Part shown: in pieces, positions 1-5,094 of the stretch | Numbering within the stretch: position 1 is the first letter of the stretch | Layout of the letters: each line of letters opens with the position of its first letter | NCBI GenBank assembly: GCA_900543945.1 | Contig: UQTN01000027.1 | Span: forward strand, 1 to 20,789 | Direction: 5' to 3' | DNA: 20,789 bases | Origin: an uncultured Collinsella sp. | GTDB lineage: Bacteria > Actinomycetota > Coriobacteriia > Coriobacteriales > Coriobacteriaceae | Notes under the pieces: model-generated | The model's input: only the letters and a program-made list of their open reading frames with translations | Told to the model about the DNA's origin: nothing | Databases searched by the model: none | Made by a program: the position numbers and the translations under genes

Positions 1-519
1 GTGGCGAGCCTCGTCGCGAGCCATCTCGTGCACGGTGTCGTGGATGGCATCGAGGCCAGCGGCCTTGGCGCGCTTAGCGAGATCGGTCTTGCCGGCGGTG
101 GCGCCATTCTCGGCCTCAACGCGCATCTCGAGGTTCTTCTTGGTGGAGTCGGTCACAACCTCGCCCAGGAGCTCGGCGAACTTGGCGGCGTGCTCGGCCT
201 CCTCGTGGGCAGCCTTCTCCCAGTACAGGCCGATCTCGGGATAACCCTCGCGATGAGCAACGCGAGCCATGGCCAGGTACATACCGACCTCGGAGCACTC
301 GCCCTCAAAGTTGGCGCGCAGGTCAGCAACGATGTCCTCGGAGACGCCCTCCATCTTGGCGACGCCCACGACGTGCTCGGCAGCCCACTCGAGCTGACCC
401 TCCTCCTGCTTCAGGAAACGAGAACCGGGAACGCCGCACTGGGGGCACTTGAAGTCCTCGGGCAGCTGGTCGCCGTCGAACTCTTCCACATAACCGCAAA
501 CGGGGCAAACAAACTTCAT
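1..519 (-). CDS. Reverse rubrerythrin / NADH peroxidase (3' end cut by window)
   Basis: Non-haem diiron protein that reduces hydrogen peroxide in anaerobes, acting in the cytoplasm. The 173 visible residues begin with a rubredoxin-like iron centre (C5, C8, C25, C28), followed by a rubrerythrin four-helix domain with the ligand pattern E74, E107-x-x-H110, E135 and E170-x-x-H173. The rubredoxin domain at the N-terminus rather than the C-terminus marks the reverse-rubrerythrin class. The start ATG is preceded by an AAAGGAT ribosome site. Family members are usually about 180-190 residues, so only a short tail should be missing. The gene stands alone behind its own promoter and diverges from the alcohol dehydrogenase operon. 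Electron donor cannot be read from sequence. The class is clear; the exact physiological reductase partner is unknown. Confidence 0.93.
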   Translation of the reverse strand, partial: MKFVCPVCGYVEEFDGDQLPEDFKCPQCGVPGSRFLKQEEGQLEWAAEHVVGVAKMEGVSEDIVADLRANFEGECSEVGMYLAMARVAHREGYPEIGLYWEKAAHEEAEHAAKFAELLGEVVTDSTKKNLEMRVEAENGATAGKTDLAKRAKAAGLDAIHDTVHEMARDEARH

Positions 520-603
520 GATTCGATCCTTTCGATCGATGGCGATTGTGCGCTCATCCGGTCCCGTAAGGGCCCTCTCCGGACGTGCGTCTTGACGAGT
601 TCT

Positions 604-631
604 ATTATCCATAAATGAGACCGAATGTGAA
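604..631 (-). promoter_or_regulatory. Sigma-70-type promoter of the rubrerythrin gene
   Basis: Reading the minus strand, TTCACA (626-631) and GATAAT (604-609) are separated by 16 bp; each hexamer matches the consensus at 5 of 6 positions. It would give a leader of about 80 nt before the rubrerythrin start. No convincing PerR or Fur box was seen beside it. Confidence 0.55.
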
Positions 632-742
632 GCCTATTAGGAATGATTTTTAATAAAACAATTTTCGGCATGTGAAGATGTTGATTGATTAACGATTTGC
701 AAGCCATATGCGGACGCCGATGAGTACAATCGGTCGAGCAAA

Positions 743-758
743 TGTTGACCTATCAACA
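743..758. promoter_or_regulatory. Perfect inverted repeat upstream of the alcohol dehydrogenase operon, possible operator
   Basis: TGTTGA-CCTA-TCAACA is a perfect 6-bp dyad with a 4-bp centre. It ends 4 nt before the AAGGAG ribosome site of the alcohol dehydrogenase. Its position suits either a repressor operator or a short hairpin in the mRNA leader. The cognate regulator is not in the window. Confidence 0.4.
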
Positions 759-776
759 AATGAAGGAGTTTCCTTT

Positions 777-1997
777 ATGCATCTAGCCCGTCGTGCCTGG
801 TGCCGAACATATCAGACGGTTTTTCGCATCGCATTGCCGATCCTGCCCTATACCGAGCCGCGCATTTTGGAGCATGCCGAGGACGTGCCCGCGGTGCTTC
901 AAAAGCGCTCGATACAGCGGGTTCTTATCGTGACGGATCCCGGCATTGCCCGTCTGGGGCTCACGGCACCGCTCGAGACGGCGCTCGCGTCCAAGGGAAT
1001 TGGCGTTACGGTCTATGCCGAAACGCGTGCGAACCCCACGGTCTCAAACGTGGAGGAAGCGGCGTCCCTGTATCGCGAGAGCGCCTGCCAGGCCATTATC
1101 GGCTTTGGTGGCGGTTCGGCCATGGACTGCGCCAAGGGCGTGGGCGCACGCATCGCACGGCCAAATAAGCCCATCAACAAGATGCGCGGGCTGCTGCGGA
1201 TTCATCGTCGCCTGCCGCTGCTCATCGCCGTTCCCACCACGGCAGGTACGGGAAGCGAGGTTACGCTTGCGGCAGTAATTACCGATGACGAGACGCACTA
1301 CAAGTACCCCATTAACGACTTTGTGCTTATCCCGCGCTTTGCGGTGCATGACTCCGAGTTTACGCGCGGCCTGCCCGCCTCCATTACGGGGCAGACGGGC
1401 ATGGATGCCCTGACGCATGCCGTCGAGGCCTTTATCGGCCGTAGCACCACGCCCTACACGCGCAAGATGGCGCGTCAGGCGGTCCAGCTCATCCACGACA
1501 ATTTGCTCGAGGCCTATGGGCATGGCGGCGACATGCGTGCGCGTCGCAATATGCTTTCGGCGGCGTATAAGGCGGGCGTTGCGTTTACCCGCTCCTATGT
1601 CGGATATGTGCATGCCATCGCGCACAGTCTGGGCGGCCGATACGGAATTCCGCACGGTTTGGCCAACGCGATCATCCTGCCGCACATGCTTCGCGCTTAT
1701 GGTGACGCCGCCGCCCCCAAGCTTGCCGATCTTGCTCGCATGGCCGGTATCGCGCCGGCTACCGCGCAGGACAGTCTTGCGGCCGAGGCCTTTATCGATT
1801 GGGTCGACCGCATGAATGCCGCCTTGGGCATTCCCAAATATGTGACGGGCATTCGCCGCTCCGATATTCCGCAAATGGCGGCCCATGCCGATGCCGAGGC
1901 CAATCCGCTATACCCCGTTCCGCTTCTAATGGACCGTTTGGAGCTCGAGCGTATGTACGAGGTCGTCGCGGGTGGTATGTTTGAAGACGAGAACTAG
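777..1997 (+). CDS. Iron-containing alcohol dehydrogenase
   Basis: Group III (Fe-type) NAD(P)-dependent alcohol dehydrogenase of 406 residues, interconverting an alcohol and an aldehyde. Visible motifs are GGGSAMDCAK at 111-120 (dinucleotide binding), PTTAGTGSE at 153-161, and all four metal ligands of the family by analogy with FucO: D210 and H214 in GMDALTH, H279 in VHAIAH, and H293 in IPHGLAN. I chose the ATG at 777 because AAGGAG (763-768) lies 8 nt before it; an in-frame ATG at 708 has no ribosome site and would add 23 residues unlike the family. The aldehyde dehydrogenase follows 8 nt downstream, so the pair probably converts an alcohol through an aldehyde to an acid or the reverse. The substrate cannot be told. 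Confidence 0.93.
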   Translation: MHLARRAWCRTYQTVFRIALPILPYTEPRILEHAEDVPAVLQKRSIQRVLIVTDPGIARLGLTAPLETALASKGIGVTVYAETRANPTVSNVEEAASLYRESACQAIIGFGGGSAMDCAKGVGARIARPNKPINKMRGLLRIHRRLPLLIAVPTTAGTGSEVTLAAVITDDETHYKYPINDFVLIPRFAVHDSEFTRGLPASITGQTGMDALTHAVEAFIGRSTTPYTRKMARQAVQLIHDNLLEAYGHGGDMRARRNMLSAAYKAGVAFTRSYVGYVHAIAHSLGGRYGIPHGLANAIILPHMLRAYGDAAAPKLADLARMAGIAPATAQDSLAAEAFIDWVDRMNAALGIPKYVTGIRRSDIPQMAAHADAEANPLYPVPLLMDRLELERMYEVVAGGMFEDEN

Positions 1998-2005
1998 GAG
2001 GGCCC

Positions 2006-3385
2006 ATGAACACCGAGGAAATCGCGCGCATCGTTGCCGATCAGCGCGCCTATTTTAAGACGCACGCCACGTTTGATGTCGATGCTCGACGTCGTGCGCT
2101 CGTGAGTTTACGCGATGCGGTGCGGGCCCACGAGGCCGATATTGCCCATGCGCTCAAGACCGATTTGGGAAAGTCGCATGACGAGGCGTATATGTGCGAG
2201 ATCGGCACCTCGCTTTCCGAGATTCGTTATCAGATTGCGCATGTGGCTCGATGGAGTCGCTCGCGCCTGCGTCCGTGTGACCTCGCCAACGCCGTGAGTG
2301 TGTGCAAGACGCAGTCCGTGCCCTATGGCGTCACACTCATCATGGCTCCGTGGAACTACCCGTTTTTACTGACGCTCGAGCCACTCGCCGGCGCCCTTGC
2401 CGCGGGCAATACCGTGGTCATCAAGCCGAGCGCCTATGCTCCGGCATCGAGCGCGGTGCTCAAGCAAATCTGTGAAGAGGCATTTGATCCGCGCTTGGTG
2501 ACGGTCGTCGAAGGCGGGCGTGCCGAAAACGAAGCGTTGCTCGATGAGTGCTGGGACAAGATCTTCTTTACCGGTAGCGTTCCGGTCGGCAAGCTCGTCA
2601 TGGAGCGTGCAAGTAAAAACCTCACACCCGTGACGCTTGAGCTGGGCGGAAAGAGTCCCTGCATCGTGGATGCGACGGCTAACTTGAAGGTCGCGGCACG
2701 CCGTATCGCCTTTGGTAAATGGCTCAACGTGGGGCAGACCTGCGTGGCGCCCGACTACCTGCTGGTCGATGCGCGCGTGCACGACGAGCTGCTGGACCTC
2801 ATCAGGGAGGAGGCCCGCCGCATGTTTGGCGAGCATCCGCTCGACAATGAGAATTACGGTCATATTGTCAACGCCAAGCATTTCGCGCGCGTGCGCGGGC
2901 TGATCGATCCCGATAAGGTCGTGCTTGGAGGTACCGCGCGCGAGTCGTCGCTCAAGATTGAGCCGACGATTCTAGACGGCGTGACCCCCGATGACGCCGT
3001 GATGCAGGAAGAGATTTTCGGTCCCATCTTGCCGGTGCTGACGTTTGAGAGCCTAGACGAGGCAGAGACGTTTATTGCGGATCGTCCGACGCCACTGGCC
3101 CTGTATATCTTTAGCCAGGACCGTGCGGCTCAGCAGCGCTTTGTGCGCTACGTGCCCTTTGGCGGCGGCTGCGTCAACGACACGATCATGCACTTGGCTA
3201 CGAGCCATATGGGTTTTGGCGGCATGGGGGCGAGCGGTATGGGGCAGTACCATGGCCGCGAGAGCTTCGATACGTTTAGCCACAAGAAGAGCATCGTGAA
3301 CAAGGCAACCTGGCTGGACGTGCCATTCCGCTATGCCCCGTATGCGAGCTGGAAGCACAAGTTCGTGCGCATGTTTGTGCATTAG
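2006..3385 (+). CDS. Aldehyde dehydrogenase, class-3-like
   Basis: NAD(P)-dependent aldehyde dehydrogenase of 459 residues, a length typical of the ALDH3 branch, which lacks the extended N-terminus of ALDH1/2. Visible motifs are APWNYP at 114-119 with N117, K140 in the cofactor pocket, FTGS at 188-191, E212 in LELGGKSP, catalytic C246 in GQTCVAPD, and EEIFGP further on. All catalytic residues are present. AGGAGG overlaps the stop of the upstream alcohol dehydrogenase and sits 4 nt before this ATG, showing one operon. A long hairpin begins one base after the stop codon. The aldehyde substrate is unknown; ALDH3 relatives often take medium-chain or aromatic aldehydes. Confidence 0.94.
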   Translation: MNTEEIARIVADQRAYFKTHATFDVDARRRALVSLRDAVRAHEADIAHALKTDLGKSHDEAYMCEIGTSLSEIRYQIAHVARWSRSRLRPCDLANAVSVCKTQSVPYGVTLIMAPWNYPFLLTLEPLAGALAAGNTVVIKPSAYAPASSAVLKQICEEAFDPRLVTVVEGGRAENEALLDECWDKIFFTGSVPVGKLVMERASKNLTPVTLELGGKSPCIVDATANLKVAARRIAFGKWLNVGQTCVAPDYLLVDARVHDELLDLIREEARRMFGEHPLDNENYGHIVNAKHFARVRGLIDPDKVVLGGTARESSLKIEPTILDGVTPDDAVMQEEIFGPILPVLTFESLDEAETFIADRPTPLALYIFSQDRAAQQRFVRYVPFGGGCVNDTIMHLATSHMGFGGMGASGMGQYHGRESFDTFSHKKSIVNKATWLDVPFRYAPYASWKHKFVRMFVH

Positions 3386-3386
3386 A

Positions 3387-3430
3387 AAATGGCAGGTAAT
3401 ACGAACAAATGTTCCTATTACCTGCCATTT
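3387..3430 (+). terminator. Long hairpin after the aldehyde dehydrogenase, with a LexA-like box in its apex
   Basis: A 15-bp perfect stem (3387-3401 with 3416-3430; arm AAATGGCAGGTAATA) is capped by a nested 4-bp stem GAAC/GTTC with loop AAAT. The first arm starts with A residues and the second ends in ATTT, but no long T tail follows, so it is a weak intrinsic terminator at best. The arm core CCTGCCA recurs in the hairpin at 19071-19107. It may be a repeat element that also ends the operon. Confidence 0.5.
3402..3415. promoter_or_regulatory. LexA/DinR-type SOS box
   Basis: CGAACAAATGTTCC fits every position of the Bacillus DinR/LexA consensus CGAACRNRYGTTYC; the core GAACA-AA-TGTTC is perfectly palindromic, and the same GAAC(N4)GTTC core is used by actinobacterial LexA. 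It overlaps the proposed -35 region of the small hydrophobic ORF at 3489, as expected for a LexA-repressed promoter. It also lies in the apex of a larger dyad, so structure rather than repressor binding is an alternative explanation. Confidence 0.55.
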
Positions 3431-3440
3431 ACGTTAGACT
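3412..3440 (+). promoter_or_regulatory. Candidate promoter of the small hydrophobic peptide gene
   Basis: TTCCTA (3412-3417) and TAGACT (3435-3440) are 17 bp apart, matching consensus at 3/6 and 4/6. The predicted start near 3447 would place the GGGG at 3449 at the very 5' end of the mRNA, which is the arm of a long-range stem. The hexamers alone are weak; the support is the overlapping LexA-like box and the fit with the RNA fold. Confidence 0.35.
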
Positions 3441-3488
3441 ACTGCTATGGGGTACGGATGGGCCAACTCCCTTTAGAAGGGAATTGGT

Positions 3489-3572
3489 ATGAACGTAAGC
3501 GATGTTATTTCGTTACTGGCGTTGTTAATCGCGGCTATCGAACTCGGCCTGTTTATCGGCCGAATGAAATAG
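3489..3572 (+). CDS. 27-residue hydrophobic peptide, putative holin-like type I toxin
   Basis: The ORF begins MNVSDVISLLALLIAA and ends LFIGRMK: a short polar N-terminus, one membrane-spanning stretch of about 18 residues with an internal Glu, and a basic tail. This is the architecture of small holin-like or TxpA/TisB-type membrane toxins that depolarise the cell membrane. AAGGG (3477-3481) lies 7 nt before the ATG. The context supports expression: a LexA-like box and weak promoter upstream, pairing of the mRNA ends around the ORF, and a possible antisense RNA starting over its 3' untranslated part. It is too short for ordinary gene callers. It could instead be a chance ORF in a structured repeat; similarity to annotated holin-like toxins is from memory and was not searched. 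Confidence 0.5.
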   Translation: MNVSDVISLLALLIAAIELGLFIGRMK

Positions 3573-3660
3573 CCGCCCCCGCGTAAGCGAAGACGGCCAC
3601 TTCTCACGATGTAAACGTGCACTGGAGTTGGCAAGACCCGCTGCAACGGGTGCCATCCGT
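3565..3660 (-). ncRNA. Candidate antisense antitoxin RNA
   Basis: On the minus strand, a promoter-like pair (3667-3695) would start an RNA near 3660. That RNA would open with the hairpin ACCCGTTGCAGCGGGT and end at a 13-bp hairpin (arms 3587-3599 and 3570-3582, loop 3583-3586) followed by TTTCATTC. The last stem has four G-U pairs that become A-C mismatches on the plus strand, so it is stable only in the antisense RNA. The RNA of roughly 95 nt would be complementary to the stop region and 3' part of the toxin mRNA, as in TxpA/RatA and BsrG/SR4. Boundaries are estimates. Confidence 0.4.
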
Positions 3661-3666
3661 GCCTCT

Positions 3667-3695
3667 ATCTTATCTGCAAGCGCTCTGTCTCGCAA
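3667..3695 (-). promoter_or_regulatory. Candidate promoter of the antisense RNA
   Basis: Minus-strand TTGCGA (3690-3695) and TAAGAT (3667-3672) are separated by exactly 17 bp, each matching consensus at 4 of 6 positions. Start would fall near 3660, at the outer edge of the arm that pairs with the toxin mRNA 5' end. Confidence 0.35.
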
Positions 3696-3807
3696 GCGTT
3701 GCGGCAAATGGGCGAAAGGTGCGAGCGGGTGAAATTTTGTCCGCACGGGCCCGTAAGCTTCTCAGTAAGGTTAAGTGCCGGTTTATTCGGTCGTTAGAGG
3801 AGTTGCC

Positions 3808-4134
3808 ATGTACGAGCCTTCACGTGTTCTTCTGTCGTTTCATATTGCAGGATTTCAGTATGCCGATGGCGCCTTGGTCTTGGGCGATCTTAAAGTGGGC
3901 GATAAACTGACGCTGTGTGCCGAGCGCGATAACCCCCATGATCCCGAGGCGGTTGCGATCTACTACGGCAACACCAAGCTTGGGTATGTTCCGGGAAACG
4001 AGGTCGGCCCGCTGTCCTTGATGATGTATTACGGCCACGAGGACGTATTTGAGGCCCGTGTGCAACAGGTTGCTCCCGAGCGCAGCCCGTGGCATCAGGT
4101 GCGCGTTGGTCTCTATGTGGTGGATGCTCGCTAA
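3808..4134 (+). CDS. Stand-alone HIRAN-domain protein
   Basis: The 108 residues are almost entirely a HIRAN domain: an opening F-x-I-A-G-F-x-Y segment, the central E-R-D-N-P-H-D-P-E-A-V-A-I pattern, then K-L-G-Y-V-P. HIRAN domains bind 3' ends of single-stranded DNA in HLTF-type remodellers; bacterial versions occur alone or fused to nucleases and helicases. Start ATG at 3808 is chosen because GAGGAG lies about 6 nt before it; an ATG at 3775 has no such site. The next gene starts 18 nt after the stop, so the two are probably cotranscribed. A DNA-repair or DNA-end-binding role is a family-based inference only. Confidence 0.82.
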   Translation: MYEPSRVLLSFHIAGFQYADGALVLGDLKVGDKLTLCAERDNPHDPEAVAIYYGNTKLGYVPGNEVGPLSLMMYYGHEDVFEARVQQVAPERSPWHQVRVGLYVVDAR

Positions 4135-4152
4135 TCGGCAATGGAGGCGGTC

Positions 4153-4332
4153 ATGTTTGATGACGATGACCTGTTCGATCTGACGGACGACCCGTTTGAG
4201 TGGGATATGCTGATCGACGATGATGAGCTGGAGCAGGACCGGAAGAAGCGGCAGGACAAGAACGCCCAGGGCGACGCTTCGAAAAAGCAAGACAAGCGCC
4301 GCCGCGGACTGTTCGGCGGGCTCTTTGGGTAA
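4153..4332 (+). CDS. Small charged hypothetical protein
   Basis: A 59-residue protein with a strongly acidic N-terminal half (MFDDDDLFDLTDD and IDDDELEQD) and a basic, glycine/phenylalanine-ending C-terminus (DKRRRGLFGGLFG). The ATG at 4153 is preceded by GGAGG at 4143-4147 with 5 nt spacing; the in-frame ATG at 4141 would lie on top of that ribosome site and is rejected. No domain is recognised. It follows the HIRAN gene closely and may be its partner. The charge layout suggests a disordered adaptor, which is speculation. Confidence 0.65.
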   Translation: MFDDDDLFDLTDDPFEWDMLIDDDELEQDRKKRQDKNAQGDASKKQDKRRRGLFGGLFG

Positions 4333-4352
4333 CTGTCGCATCGCTGCGTCTG

Positions 4353-4358
4353 TATACT
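4353..4358 (+). promoter_or_regulatory. Possible -10 element before the phosphoesterase gene
   Basis: TATACT matches the -10 consensus at 5 of 6 positions and lies about 41 nt before the phosphoesterase start. The best -35 at a 17-bp spacing (TAACTG, 4330-4335) is poor and overlaps the previous stop codon. Confidence 0.3.
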
Positions 4359-4398
4359 AGGCACGTGTTAGACGCGTTGCGAAATGAGGACAGAGACG

Positions 4399-4944
4399 AT
4401 GATGTGGTTTACCGCCGACCTGCACCTGGGCGATACGAATATCTTGCACGATATGGATCGGCCGTTTGATTCGGTCGAGGAGATGAACCGCAAGGTCATC
4501 GATGTCATCAACGAGTGCGTGACTGCGAACGACCTCCTCTATATCCTGGGGGACTTTACGTATCGATTGCCCATGGCGGAAGCGGTGCGCCTGCGTAAAC
4601 GAATCGAATGCCAGAACATAACGCTCATCCGTGGCAACCATGACGGTGATTGGGAAGATCCCGACGTACCGCAGATTTGGGATGAGGTACGCGATTACCT
4701 GGAGATTGCTCCCGGCTATGCCAAGGGCCATCGTCTAGTTATGAGCCATTACCCCATGCTCAGCTGGAATGGCAAGGCGCGCGGCGCCATCATGCTGCAC
4801 GGGCATATCCACAGCAGGGGAGACCGCACCAACGCGCGCAACCGCGATCGCGAGCGCCCTATCTTTCGCTATGATGTCGGTCTCGATGCCAACGATTACA
4901 AGCCCGTAAGCCGTGATCAAATCCTTGACTTCTTTGGGCTGTAA
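4399..4944 (+). CDS. Calcineurin-like metallophosphoesterase
   Basis: A 181-residue single-domain phosphoesterase with the full two-metal site: D7-x-H9 in DLHLGD, D52 in GDFTYR, N80-H81 in GNHDGD, H117 in SHYPM, and GHIH at 135-138. The compact size and the order of motifs resemble small bacterial phosphoesterases acting on phosphodiesters or nucleotides. I chose ATG 4399 because GAGGA (4386-4390) is 8 nt before it; an ATG at 4384 would overlap that site. A hairpin repeat and a strong terminator follow. The substrate is unknown. It may be cotranscribed with the HIRAN pair or have its own weak promoter. Confidence 0.88.
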   Translation: MMWFTADLHLGDTNILHDMDRPFDSVEEMNRKVIDVINECVTANDLLYILGDFTYRLPMAEAVRLRKRIECQNITLIRGNHDGDWEDPDVPQIWDEVRDYLEIAPGYAKGHRLVMSHYPMLSWNGKARGAIMLHGHIHSRGDRTNARNRDRERPIFRYDVGLDANDYKPVSRDQILDFFGL

Positions 4945-4949
4945 TTCTC

Positions 4950-5000
4950 GAACCACCACACAAACCACCACAAAGGGGACAGTCGCCTTTGTGGTGGTTC
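4950..5000. repeat. Hairpin repeat with GGGACAG apex
   Basis: AACCACCACAAAGG (4963-4976) and CCTTTGTGGTGGTT (4986-4999) form a perfect 14-bp stem with a 9-nt loop GGACAGTCG. A second copy of GAACCACCACA (4950-4960) stands just upstream and could compete for the right arm through TGTGGTGGTTC. The apex GGGACAG also occurs in the hairpin at 19071-19107. This looks like a palindromic interspersed element of REP type; no transposase is in the window. Confidence 0.65.
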
Positions 5001-5003
5001 TGG

Positions 5004-5036
5004 CGCCGTTGCCATTATGGCGGCGGCGTCTTTTTT
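5004..5036 (+). terminator. Rho-independent terminator after the phosphoesterase
   Basis: CGCCGTTGCCA (5004-5014) pairs with TGGCGGCGGCG (5018-5028) over 11 bp with two G-U pairs and loop TTA, followed by TC and six T residues. It separates the phosphoesterase unit from the DUF2130 gene. Confidence 0.8.
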
Positions 5037-5094
5037 GTCCGTGCGGCGCGGTAGAGTGTAGGCGGTTGAAATTTGCGTCCATCGAGGAGCTGCC

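Larger units (their letters stand above)
3449..3665 (+). other. Long-range 5'-3' pairing in the small-peptide mRNA
   Basis: The segment GGGGTACGGATGG (3449-3461) pairs with CCATCCGTGCCTC (3653-3665) over 13 positions including two G-U pairs. Directly inside, GCCAACTCC (3462-3470) pairs perfectly with GGAGTTGGC (3624-3632). The right side carries a bulged hairpin ACCCG-CTGCAA-CGGGT. The 27-codon ORF and its ribosome site lie inside the closed loop. End-to-end pairing of this kind is known from type I toxin mRNAs such as hok, where it controls translation. Confidence 0.5.

Noticed and set aside
1..618. Long plus-strand ORF opposite the rubrerythrin gene
   Set aside because: The minus strand encodes a clear rubrerythrin with all metal ligands; the plus reading is a GC-bias shadow without ribosome site or domain.
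632..665. AT-rich stretch upstream of rubrerythrin as a PerR or Fur box
   Set aside because: Only a loose ATTA...TAAT symmetry; it does not match the known box patterns well enough.
3389..3586. 65-codon plus-strand ORF across the hairpin and small peptide
   Set aside because: It starts inside the hairpin, has no ribosome site and shows no domain; the 27-codon ORF in another frame has better signals.
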